Shown piece by piece: positions 19,099 through 26,888 of a stretch of DNA of 64,000 bases. Both the position numbers and the translations under genes were made by a program. Source of the DNA: Chitinophagales bacterium (GTDB taxonomy: Bacteria > Bacteroidota > Bacteroidia > Chitinophagales > Chitinophagaceae); the NCBI GenBank assembly GCA_015655015.1, contig JAATFV010000065.1, positions 1 through 64,000 on the forward strand, read 5' to 3'. The notes beneath the pieces are model-generated. The model did no database searches, was not told where the DNA came from, and saw only the letters and a list, made by a program, of their open reading frames with translations. The stretch's first letter is position 1. Every line of letters begins with the position of its first letter.

Positions 19099-20463
19099 AT
19101 GAGCAAGATACCAACATCACAGCCATCATCCCCTTCCACCTGGAAGGGTTATGAGAAGATCGCCTTCCGGCTCTTCTTTATTTATTTCTTTCTCCAGGCC
19201 GTTCCCCTGGACTGGAAGTTTTACCGGGAGCTCTTTTCCATCAACTGGGCGCACCTGCATTATGGCGCTATCTTCAACCTGGCGCACTATTCGCCCAGCT
19301 GGTCATCCGGACCGCAGGACTATAGCGACTGGGGCATCCTTTTCGGAATAGCGATAATTGGCGCAGCTGTTTGGACCTATCTCGACAACAGATCTTATCA
19401 TGCTGCCAACTACGACAAAGGTTATTACTGGATAAGGGTCATCACCCGCTACAGGCTGGCGATCGGCATCATCGCCTACGGCTTCCTGAAGTTATTTCCC
19501 CTGCAGGCGCCCTTCCCTTCTTTAAGCAACCTGAATACCGACTACGGTGATTTTACCCGCTGGAAATTATTCTCGCTAAGCCTGGGAGTCGTTCCCTCCT
19601 ATGAATCCTTTCTCGGATTGGTAGAGATCATCGGCGGCTTATTATTGTTCTACCGGCGGTCCGCTTCCGTCGGGGCATTCATCATCGCCATCTTTCTGGG
19701 CAATGTATTCATGTCCAACCTCGCCTATGGAGGCGGGGACCAGGTCTATAGCTTATACCTGATCAGCCTGGCCTTGTTCATATTGAGTTATGATTTCCAA
19801 AGACTGGCGAACCTATTGGTCTTCCAGCAACCGGCCTCTCCCAACCGGTTTAAACTGGTCTTTACGGAGAAATGGCAATACCGTGGGCGGCTGGTCCTCA
19901 AGAGCCTCTTCATTTTCTTTTTTGTCATATTCTATGGCTTCAAAACCCGTTCAGGTTATAGTAAAGACCCTTATCAGTTCCCCACCACCAAAGGTCTTAA
20001 CGGAGCAAGCGGCCTCTACAATGTCTCCTTCTTCCGGATAAATAAAGACACCCTGGCCTACTCGAAAACAGATTCGCTGCGATGGCAGGACGTCGTCTTC
20101 GAGAAATGGGCTACCCTCAGCATCCGCTCCAATCGCCCTGTTGTACTGGATTCCAACAATGTTGAAAGACCGGAGCTCCGGGACAATGAGCGGACCTATG
20201 AGCTGGAAGGCTCGGCAGGACGGCATTACTACAGCTACGAGACAGATACGGTCAACCACGTCCTTACCCTGCATAATAAGAATCCTCACTATAACGGAGA
20301 GGAGCTGATCCTGCATTATGAACGGCCCGGCGGCTCCCGGATCGTCCTGTGGGGAATCGATCAAAACAAAGACTCGGTTTCCGTAGTATTAGACAAGATC
20401 GATAAAAAATACCTCCTGGAGGAAGCCGCTAAAAAAGGCCGCCAGGGCGGGCTGAAATTATAA
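19099..20463 (+). CDS. DoxX-like polytopic membrane protein
   Basis: A 454-residue inner membrane protein. About seven hydrophobic segments fill residues 20-285. The central part ITRYRLAIGIIAYGFLKLFPLQ resembles the DoxX/DoxD family, whose founding members form a thiosulfate:quinone oxidoreductase, though most relatives are uncharacterised. The last 165 residues are a soluble domain (DTLRWQDVVFEKW-type strands ending VLWGIDQNKDSVSVVLDKID), likely periplasmic. It is paralogous to the next gene, follows SusD by 53 bp and is probably in the same operon. A role in transferring electrons from the imported substrate, or in its oxidation, is conceivable but unproven. Confidence 0.7.
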   Translation: MSKIPTSQPSSPSTWKGYEKIAFRLFFIYFFLQAVPLDWKFYRELFSINWAHLHYGAIFNLAHYSPSWSSGPQDYSDWGILFGIAIIGAAVWTYLDNRSYHAANYDKGYYWIRVITRYRLAIGIIAYGFLKLFPLQAPFPSLSNLNTDYGDFTRWKLFSLSLGVVPSYESFLGLVEIIGGLLLFYRRSASVGAFIIAIFLGNVFMSNLAYGGGDQVYSLYLISLALFILSYDFQRLANLLVFQQPASPNRFKLVFTEKWQYRGRLVLKSLFIFFFVIFYGFKTRSGYSKDPYQFPTTKGLNGASGLYNVSFFRINKDTLAYSKTDSLRWQDVVFEKWATLSIRSNRPVVLDSNNVERPELRDNERTYELEGSAGRHYYSYETDTVNHVLTLHNKNPHYNGEELILHYERPGGSRIVLWGIDQNKDSVSVVLDKIDKKYLLEEAAKKGRQGGLKL

Positions 20464-20563
20464 ATAAGCTATGCACCCGATAACCAGACTGACCTGAAAT
20501 AATCAATCTGGCAATCATTCTGGTAACCATCTGTTTCAATAACGATCATAAATAACCACTATC

Positions 20564-22234
20564 ATGTCAGCAGCTACCACACTTCCACCGCCTGTCTCCG
20601 AATGGAAGAACGGGTATAAGATAGCCTTCCGCATCGCCTTCATCTTCTTTATCAGTCTTGCCATACCGAACAGCGTGGAATGGTATAATACCGTTCTACA
20701 TATCGACTGGACCCGTCTGAACTACCGGGACCTGTATGATATAGCCCGTTTCGGTTCCGGCATTAATATTTTTGGAGATAAATTATTCGGTTCTTCCTTA
20801 TTAGGATACGCCAACTGGATCATTACCCTGCTCATCTCCATTGCAGGAGGATTGATCTGGACGGTCATCGTTCGCCGGAGAGGCACGGAAAGAAAGGAAT
20901 ACAACACGCTATACTACTGGCTGCGGGTGGCGGTCCGTTACCGGGCAGGGATCGGGATCATCGGTTTTGGATTCACCAAATTATTACCGGTGCAGATGCC
21001 TTATCCGGGCCTCGGCCTCCTGAACACTAATTTCGGAGACCTGACGGCGCAAAAGATCTTCTGGCTGTCCGTCGGCATCGTCCCCTGGTACCAGGTCTTT
21101 GCGGGAATCGTGGAAGTGCTGGCAGGCACCTTATTATTTTTCCGCCGCACCACCACCATCGGGGCCATTTTATTGGTGGGGGCCCTGGGAGATATAGTTT
21201 ACGTCAACTTCGCTTATGACGGAGGCGTTCATGTTTACAGCAGTTATTTTGTATTGCTGGCCGGCTTCCTGCTGGTAGATGATATCCCCCGGTTATATAA
21301 TCTCCTTATCCGGGAACGATATACGGTGCCGGTGCACTTTTATCCCTCTTTTTCCGCCCGCTGGCTGAAATTCACCCGTATTGGACTGAAGGCCCTGACC
21401 ATCTTCCTTTTCCTGGGCGTATTATTCTATCTCCAGCTGGTCAACTTTTTATATGATCCGTACAAACAACCTGCCGTAGCCGGGATAAGGACCCTGAGAG
21501 GCAACTATGCGGTTACTGAGTTCCGGCTGAACAACAAGCAGATCCCTTATTCCCCCCTGGATACCCTGGGCTGGCACGAAGTGGAATTTGAAAACTGGTC
21601 TTCCCTGACCTATACGGTGAACAAACCCACTCCTCTCGACCTTTCTAACGGAGGAGGCGACCCGCAGCGGGATGTCAACCGCACCTTTGAGATCACCGGA
21701 GTGGCCGGCGGCAGAAGGGTCTTTCATTATTACGCGGATACCGTAGACAAAGTACTCTACCTGGAGGATAAATATAAAGCCGCCCCCGACCGGAGAAACA
21801 GGGCGGCAGGAGTAGGAGGGGATGGAGGAACGGAGAACAGCCGGGGTCGTCGGAAAAAGGGTGACCGGCGCGGTGATGACCAATCGGACGGCGACAAAAA
21901 GAACAATCCTGAATATGAAGCCGGGGTGGAAAAAACGGCGAAGTCACACCCCGCAGAGGATTGGATCCCGAAAGAAGCCCGGGCGCATATCGGCAATGAG
22001 GTAAACCAGATCGATAAAAGAGCGGCCTCTTCCCGAAGGGACAGGGATTATGCCGAAGCCGCCACTAAAAAAGAGAAAAGGAACAGGATGATCCTGAAAT
22101 ACGATACGATCGACGGCTCCCATGTGATCCTGACCGGTATCAACGAGAATAAGGACTCCATCTATATCGTGCTGGATAAGATCAATAAGAATTTTGCGTT
22201 GACGCAGAGCAGCCTGCAGGCAGGAAAATATTAA
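20564..22234 (+). CDS. DoxX-like polytopic membrane protein with charged insert
   Basis: Paralogue of the preceding gene, 556 residues. The membrane part (residues about 20-300, with VAVRYRAGIGIIGFGFTKLLPVQ) and the C-terminal domain (ending VILTGINENKDSIYIVLDKINKNF) match its neighbour. It differs by a hydrophilic insert of about 90 residues (about 405-500) made mostly of Arg, Lys, Asp, Glu and Gly, inside the soluble domain. The insert is low-complexity and probably disordered; it may be an interaction region or an expanded repeat. The tandem pair suggests a heteromeric complex. Its function is not known. Confidence 0.7.
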   Translation: MSAATTLPPPVSEWKNGYKIAFRIAFIFFISLAIPNSVEWYNTVLHIDWTRLNYRDLYDIARFGSGINIFGDKLFGSSLLGYANWIITLLISIAGGLIWTVIVRRRGTERKEYNTLYYWLRVAVRYRAGIGIIGFGFTKLLPVQMPYPGLGLLNTNFGDLTAQKIFWLSVGIVPWYQVFAGIVEVLAGTLLFFRRTTTIGAILLVGALGDIVYVNFAYDGGVHVYSSYFVLLAGFLLVDDIPRLYNLLIRERYTVPVHFYPSFSARWLKFTRIGLKALTIFLFLGVLFYLQLVNFLYDPYKQPAVAGIRTLRGNYAVTEFRLNNKQIPYSPLDTLGWHEVEFENWSSLTYTVNKPTPLDLSNGGGDPQRDVNRTFEITGVAGGRRVFHYYADTVDKVLYLEDKYKAAPDRRNRAAGVGGDGGTENSRGRRKKGDRRGDDQSDGDKKNNPEYEAGVEKTAKSHPAEDWIPKEARAHIGNEVNQIDKRAASSRRDRDYAEAATKKEKRNRMILKYDTIDGSHVILTGINENKDSIYIVLDKINKNFALTQSSLQAGKY

Positions 22235-22260
22235 CCCCTCCTGCCCCCTGAAGGGGAAAG
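22235..22260. repeat. C-run/G-run palindromic repeat (REP-like), second copy
   Basis: Core CCCCCTGAAGGGG (22244-22256) after the stop of the DoxX-like gene. Related to the element at 19046-19073. Confidence 0.55.
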
Positions 22261-22342
22261 AGAGATTGCACCGGGATGGCAGCGTTTTATTCCGGCTGGA
22301 AACATGAAAATAAGATTAAATTTATGCGGAATAAATTAACTA

Positions 22343-23776
22343 ATGAGCAGACAGGATAAAACCGAATTTGATGCAGTCGTGGTAGGATCAGGCCCGAATG
22401 GCCTGGCAGCAGGGATCACCTTACAGCAGAAAGGCCTCTCTGTGCTGTTGCTGGAAGCAAAAGACACCATCGGAGGAGGACTTCGTTCAGCGGAGCTGAC
22501 ACTCCCGGGTTACGTACACGATATCTGTTCGGCTATCCATCCCCTGGCGGCGGGCTCTCCTTTTTTCAGCACCCTGCCCCTGACAGACCATGGCCTGGAA
22601 TATATCTATCCCGATGTGGCGGCAGCCCATCCTTTCGATAACGGGCAGGCTGTTATCCTGAAGGGATCGATAGCGGAAACGGCCAGATTATTAGGAAGGG
22701 ATGAACGGGCTTATATGCGGTTAATGTCACCCCTGGTAGAAGACTGGCCTTCCATTGCGCCGGATGTCCTGGGCCCCCTGCATTTTCCAAAATCCCCGCT
22801 CGCCATGGCACGGTTTGGCCTGAAGGCCCTGCCTTCCGCCAGTTTCACGGCCCGGTCCTTTCATACAAAGGAATTGAGAGGGCTATGGGCAGGCATGGCG
22901 GCCCATGCTATATTACCGCTGTCGCAGGTCACTACCTCGGCGATTGCCCTGGTATTGATGATCGCGGGGCATCGTAAAGGATGGCCCTTGCCCGGGAGAG
23001 GTTCCTCCTCGATAGCCGATGCGCTGGCCTCTTATTTCATTTCACTGGGGGGAAAGATAGAGACGGGAATATATGTAAGATCGCTAAAAGATTTACCCAC
23101 CTCGAAGGCGGTTTTGCTGGATCTCACCCCAAGACAATTATTAAGGCTGGCAGGGCACCAATGGTCCCCGTTGTACCAACGGCAGCTGGAAAAATACCGC
23201 TATGGATCGGGTGTATTTAAGGTCGACTGGGCGCTGGATGGCCGGATCCCTTTTACAGCTGCAGGATGCAGGCAGGCAGGCACGGTGCATATCGGCAACA
23301 CGCTGGAAGAAATTGCGGAGGCGGAATTACTCACCTGGAAAGGGGGGCATCCGGACAAGCCCTTTGTATTACTGGCCCAGCAAAGTGCCTTCGATCCTTC
23401 ACGTGCCCCGTCGGGCAAACATACGGCATGGGCCTATTGTCATGTGCCGAATGGTTCGGGGAAGGATATGACGGAAGCCATAGAACGACAGGTGGAGCGT
23501 TTCGCTCCCGGTTTCAGGGACCTTATCCTGGCGAGGCATGTCATGAATACAGCTCAGCTGGAGGAATATAATGCCAATTATATCGGGGGAGATATTAGCG
23601 GGGGCGCCATCGACTGGCGGCAGCTCTTTACCCGGCCTGCTTTGCGAAGCTCTCCCTATAGAACTTCGGAGAAAGGTATTTACATCTGCTCTTCTTCTAC
23701 TCCTCCCGGGGGCGGCGTGCATGGCATGTGCGGGTATCATGCAGCGCAAAGGGCCTGGAAGGATATCTTTCAATAG
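22343..23776 (+). CDS. FAD-dependent oxidoreductase, phytoene dehydrogenase-like
   Basis: A 477-residue flavoprotein. The dinucleotide-binding motif VVVGSGPNGLAAG (Gly15, Gly17, Gly20) and LLLEAKDTIGGGLRS lie at the N-terminus; the C-terminal FAD motif GIYICSSSTPPGGGVHGMCGYHAA is typical of the CrtI/amine oxidase-like branch now called phytoene desaturase-like NAD(P)/FAD oxidoreductases. No signal peptide or membrane anchor. Substrates in this branch range from carotenoids to lipids and amines, and no carotenoid genes lie nearby. It is separated by 108 bp from the DoxX-like gene and may or may not belong to that operon. Confidence 0.85.
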   Translation: MSRQDKTEFDAVVVGSGPNGLAAGITLQQKGLSVLLLEAKDTIGGGLRSAELTLPGYVHDICSAIHPLAAGSPFFSTLPLTDHGLEYIYPDVAAAHPFDNGQAVILKGSIAETARLLGRDERAYMRLMSPLVEDWPSIAPDVLGPLHFPKSPLAMARFGLKALPSASFTARSFHTKELRGLWAGMAAHAILPLSQVTTSAIALVLMIAGHRKGWPLPGRGSSSIADALASYFISLGGKIETGIYVRSLKDLPTSKAVLLDLTPRQLLRLAGHQWSPLYQRQLEKYRYGSGVFKVDWALDGRIPFTAAGCRQAGTVHIGNTLEEIAEAELLTWKGGHPDKPFVLLAQQSAFDPSRAPSGKHTAWAYCHVPNGSGKDMTEAIERQVERFAPGFRDLILARHVMNTAQLEEYNANYIGGDISGGAIDWRQLFTRPALRSSPYRTSEKGIYICSSSTPPGGGVHGMCGYHAAQRAWKDIFQ

Positions 23777-23793
23777 CCGGTATCCGGAACAGC

Positions 23794-23864
23794 TTATGGC
23801 CGAAAGCCGGGAAAAGTTTATGGCCGGATGCGGGAACAATTTATAGCCGAATGCGGGGACGACT
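23794..23864. repeat. 24-bp degenerate tandem repeat, about three copies
   Basis: Units starting at 23794, 23818 and 23842 share TTATGGCCG-n-GCGGGAA. They fill the short gap between the convergent FAD oxidoreductase and DNA repair genes. Same scale as the repeats at 1884 and 14380. Confidence 0.7.
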
Positions 23865-23876
23865 TATGATGAACGG

Positions 23877-24974
23877 TTAAACAGTCAGCTCAAAAGTTTT
23901 GATAGCCTTTTCTTCGCCATTGATAATAATGGATAGCTGATGACGTCCGGCATAGAACTTCCTGGTCGTTATTAATTTGAAGGATTGTTTTCGGTGAATA
24001 ACGGCCTTTTCTCCTGCCTGATACATTCTTTCGCTGATCTTGAATACTTTTTTAGACAGCTGTCCATTCGATTTGTAGTAATAAACGGCATACTCTGCCC
24101 TGATTGTTTGATTATCCGTATCGTTTAAAAGGCAAAGGGAGAACTCCAGCTGGTGGCCTATTTTTACTTTGGGCGTCAGGATCTTAAACTCGCTGAGATG
24201 TACATCCTTACCATCCAGACCATACAGCTTCAATATTTCCGTATGGCCCTGTTTTAATAAGGTCCTTGAGCCATGTTTGATGATAGCATCCGTTTCCTTG
24301 CTGATCCCCTTCCATTTTTTTGCAATTTTCAGCACGACTTCCGGATGATCTTTTGCAATATCGTTCAGGCTGTTGGCGACGCTCCTCCGCACCGATTCGG
24401 AAGGATCTTTTTTTAAGTTTTCTAAAATTGGCAAAATAGGGGCGGGGTCCTTCTTTAATGCCGGGATAGCCATTGCCCAGGGCAAACGGGGCCGGCTGCC
24501 CTCGCTCGACAGCCGCCGGACCTGGTCGTTCTTATGTAAGGACCAGTCCACCATCTGGCTGATCATTTTTTTCCCATATTTCAGGATAAAGGGCCGGACG
24601 GCAAATTCGCAGCTAATGAACTGGGTAATGAATTCAAAGGCTTTTACCGAGGTTGGAAGATCCTCCAACCCATAGGTCTCTATATAATCCGCAAAAAATA
24701 TAAAAGCCAGGTTACCTTCTCCGAAATTTTCTTTCCGAAGCGTTGCGATCGTCTTTTCAATCACTTTAACGGCCCTGGGGAAGTCCTTAGGAAGGAACTC
24801 GTGAAATACCCGGGTGGTATGTTTCATACGGTCCTTCCACTCTTTGTTCTTAAAGTCTGCATCGAAGATCTGTTCGATGAATTTCTTTTTGGTAAAGGAA
24901 GGGACGGTCTGAACAAGAATATCGGCAAATTGATTATAAAATGAAGGGGAATAAATGTCTTTGATCAGGCCCAT
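23877..24974 (-). CDS. DNA alkylation repair protein (AlkD-like HEAT repeats)
   Basis: A 365-residue cytoplasmic protein matching the DNA alkylation repair enzyme family: N-terminal helical repeats (WKDRMKHTTRVFHEFLP, FALSADYI-like FAFIFFADYIETYGLED) and the family stretch EGSRPRLPWAMAIPALKKDP, followed by HEAT units PILENLKKDPSESVRRSVANSLND and HPEVVLKIAKKW. The last 110 residues form a beta-rich tail that occurs in the longer subgroup of the family. Relatives excise N3/N7-alkylated purines. It lies 30 bp downstream of a small HTH-like gene with which it is probably co-transcribed. Confidence 0.85.
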   Translation of the reverse strand: MGLIKDIYSPSFYNQFADILVQTVPSFTKKKFIEQIFDADFKNKEWKDRMKHTTRVFHEFLPKDFPRAVKVIEKTIATLRKENFGEGNLAFIFFADYIETYGLEDLPTSVKAFEFITQFISCEFAVRPFILKYGKKMISQMVDWSLHKNDQVRRLSSEGSRPRLPWAMAIPALKKDPAPILPILENLKKDPSESVRRSVANSLNDIAKDHPEVVLKIAKKWKGISKETDAIIKHGSRTLLKQGHTEILKLYGLDGKDVHLSEFKILTPKVKIGHQLEFSLCLLNDTDNQTIRAEYAVYYYKSNGQLSKKVFKISERMYQAGEKAVIHRKQSFKLITTRKFYAGRHQLSIIINGEEKAIKTFELTV

Positions 24975-25004
24975 AATAAAGCGGGGTTTTGTATCGGAGC
25001 TTAT

Positions 25005-25283
25005 TTACTTTTTCTTTTTGCTCTTTTTATCTTCAATGCATTGTTGATATATCAGATTTATGATAGCCATTTCTTCACACCCTATCATAGCTGCAATTCG
25101 GAAGGCATCTTTGAAGGTGATCCGTTCCGGGTTATCGATCATCTTTTGAAACGTTTGGTGGTGCATACCCAAATCCTTCGCAATGGTGGTTTTAGGTATT
25201 GTATCCAATAGTTCTCTAAAGGTTTTTATGTATCCCGTTGAAATTAGATTATTTACAACCTTATAACGCTTATCCTTCGTCAT
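25005..25283 (-). CDS. Small HTH-like DNA-binding protein
   Basis: A 92-residue basic protein with a central segment (KTTIAKDLGMHHQTFQKMIDNP) that reads as a helix-turn-helix of the lambda-repressor type, and a lysine tail. The upstream region contains a perfect palindrome (25314-25328) and further TGAC/CGTC half sites, as expected for an autoregulator. It lies upstream of the DNA alkylation repair gene on the same strand, so it may control that gene. No closer family name can be given. Confidence 0.6.
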   Translation of the reverse strand: MTKDKRYKVVNNLISTGYIKTFRELLDTIPKTTIAKDLGMHHQTFQKMIDNPERITFKDAFRIAAMIGCEEMAIINLIYQQCIEDKKSKKKK

Positions 25284-25313
25284 TTGACAAAGAAAAGGGC
25301 AAAGTCTTGAACA

Positions 25314-25380
25314 GACGTATTATACGTCATACTATTACCTTAATTGCGTCTAATTATGACATTAAATACGTCAGTATTTG
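25314..25380 (-). promoter_or_regulatory. Palindrome cluster upstream of the HTH-like gene
   Basis: A perfect palindrome GACGTA-TTA-TACGTC at 25314-25328 lies 31 bp upstream of the start codon. Further TGAC/CGTC half sites follow at about 25346-25350, 25357-25360, 25366-25373 and 25379-25381. Probable operator for the adjacent small regulator. Confidence 0.5.
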
Positions 25381-25444
25381 ACATTTTTAAGTCAGGCATT
25401 ATCCCTTTATATTTATACTTCATTAAGCATAAGGTTTTAGGTAT

Positions 25445-25558
25445 ATGGCGTACTTAGTAGCGGCCCCGCTCTTAGGGCTTCAAACAGGAGTACCGACATT
25501 TTCCCCGGTTGAGGTGGAAAAAGACTACAGTTCGGTTGGTATAAGGCCGCCCCCGTAA
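25445..25558 (+). other. Possible 37-codon ORF or small RNA body
   Basis: A short open frame starts ATG 25445 (MAYLVAAPLLGLQTG) and stops at 25556-25558 inside the loop of the terminator hairpin at 25547-25569. The frame has no recognisable domain. The strong terminator with no upstream + strand gene within 1.6 kb implies a short independent transcript. It may be a noncoding RNA, with the frame by chance, or a small peptide gene. A -7-like box TATATTTA lies at 25408-25415. Confidence 0.35.
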
Positions 25559-25569
25559 GGGCGGTTTTT
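25547..25569 (+). terminator. Intrinsic terminator of a short + strand transcript
   Basis: Perfect 6-bp GC stem (CCGCCC 25547-25552, GGGCGG 25559-25564) with a 6-nt loop and TTTTT at 25565-25569. It is convergent with the efflux adaptor gene. Confidence 0.75.
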
Positions 25570-25583
25570 ATTTGGGATCACAT

Positions 25584-26873
25584 TTACTCATCCTCATCTC
25601 CTTTCGCCTTTTCCATTGACAACAGGTAAAAAGCCCCTTTCTTTACAATCCAGGTGTTTTCCGGCAGACCTGAGAGGGGAGTGACCTGCACATAACCTAA
25701 CTCCGATTCGCCTGTAACTACCTCCGTCTTTGTAAAAGCCACTGATCTGTCAACCTTTTTTTCCTCCTGTGTTATGAAAATATAATCCTTCCCTTCCGAC
25801 CGCACCAGGGCATCGGCCGGTACCGCCATCGTTTGCTGATTGCCTACATCGATCAGCGCCGTTACATACATCCCGGGAATAAGCTTATGGGTATTGGCCC
25901 CCTCAATGATCGCATGTACGATAATGCCTTTACTATCATCTTCGAAAGATTTATTGATCCCATAAATCTTTCCCTCAATGAGCTGATTATTCTGATTGGT
26001 TAAGATGAAATTGACCTTTTGTCCGATCTTCACTTTAAACAGGTCCTTTTCATACACGATCAGGTCACAGTGGATCTGGGAATTATCGATGATCTGCATC
26101 AACGGCTTCCCTGTTTCCGCATAGGTTCCCATATTGACGGTGATATGTCCGATCGTTCCCGCTATCGGCGCCGTCACCGATACCTGCGAGACAATATGTC
26201 CGCCCGCCACACTCACCGGATCAATGCCCAACTGTAACAGCTGTCTTTCCATCGTCAGGAGCCTGGCCGTCTCTGCATTGTAGTTCGCCCGGATCTGCTG
26301 CAGGTTCTTTCCTGTCCCCGCCCCTGCGTCGCTCAGCTCCTTTTGCCGGGTCAGCTCTTCCCGGGTATAAGCAAACTGGTTCTTACCCGTCAGATACTCC
26401 TGCTGCAGCTTAATGAGCTCCGTATTTTCCAAGGTGGCCAGCACCTGCCCCTTCCGTACTGTCTGCCCTTCGAGTACCCGGATGGACCGGAGAATGCCCC
26501 CTATCAGCACATTGACATCCGCCTTATTCTGTGGGGGAACGGCAAGCTGCCCGCTTGCCTTCACCACCGCATGAAGGTTCTTTTGCTCCATCGGGCCGGT
26601 CTCGATGCCTACTGCCCTGATCTGTTCCTGGGATAATTCCAGTTGGATACGCGGCTTGCTGCCCTCCCTGCCGTTGACTGCGTTATCTTTTGCGCTGCCG
26701 GTTGCATTATCCTTTGTACTGTCTGTTGCACTTCCCTTTGCACTGCCTGTTGCACTTTCCTTCCCGTCGGCCCCTGCCGCCGGCCCAGCCCCCTTGTTGC
26801 TACCACAGGCTGACAAAACAATCATCCCTATCAGGGAACTACCTATAAAAAATCGAATGGTTTTACTTTTCAT
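25584..26873 (-). CDS. RND efflux periplasmic adaptor (CzcB-like lipoprotein)
   Basis: A 429-residue membrane fusion protein linking the inner membrane pump to the outer membrane channel. It has a lipoprotein signal (IGMIVLSAC, Cys23), then an unusual Ser/Ala/Asp/Lys-rich linker (about residues 30-72) built of 8-residue repeats, then the adaptor core: IRVLEGQTVRKGQVLATLEN lipoyl half, helical hairpin, VTAPIAGTIGHITVNMGTYAE second half, and a beta-barrel with VNFILTNQNNQLIEGKIYGI. It starts 16 bp after the CzcA-TolC gene, in a heavy-metal efflux operon. The linker is encoded by a 24-bp tandem repeat (26679-26770). Confidence 0.92.
   Translation of the reverse strand: MKSKTIRFFIGSSLIGMIVLSACGSNKGAGPAAGADGKESATGSAKGSATDSTKDNATGSAKDNAVNGREGSKPRIQLELSQEQIRAVGIETGPMEQKNLHAVVKASGQLAVPPQNKADVNVLIGGILRSIRVLEGQTVRKGQVLATLENTELIKLQQEYLTGKNQFAYTREELTRQKELSDAGAGTGKNLQQIRANYNAETARLLTMERQLLQLGIDPVSVAGGHIVSQVSVTAPIAGTIGHITVNMGTYAETGKPLMQIIDNSQIHCDLIVYEKDLFKVKIGQKVNFILTNQNNQLIEGKIYGINKSFEDDSKGIIVHAIIEGANTHKLIPGMYVTALIDVGNQQTMAVPADALVRSEGKDYIFITQEEKKVDRSVAFTKTEVVTGESELGYVQVTPLSGLPENTWIVKKGAFYLLSMEKAKGDEDE
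26679..26770. repeat. 24-bp tandem repeat in the adaptor linker, 3.8 copies
   Basis: Units 26679-26702, 26703-26726, 26727-26750 and a partial at 26751-26770. They encode an eight-residue Ser/Ala/Lys-rich repeat just after the lipid anchor, so copy number would change the tether length without shifting the frame. Confidence 0.75.
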
Positions 26874-26888
26874 ACTGTTTAGTTTGAT

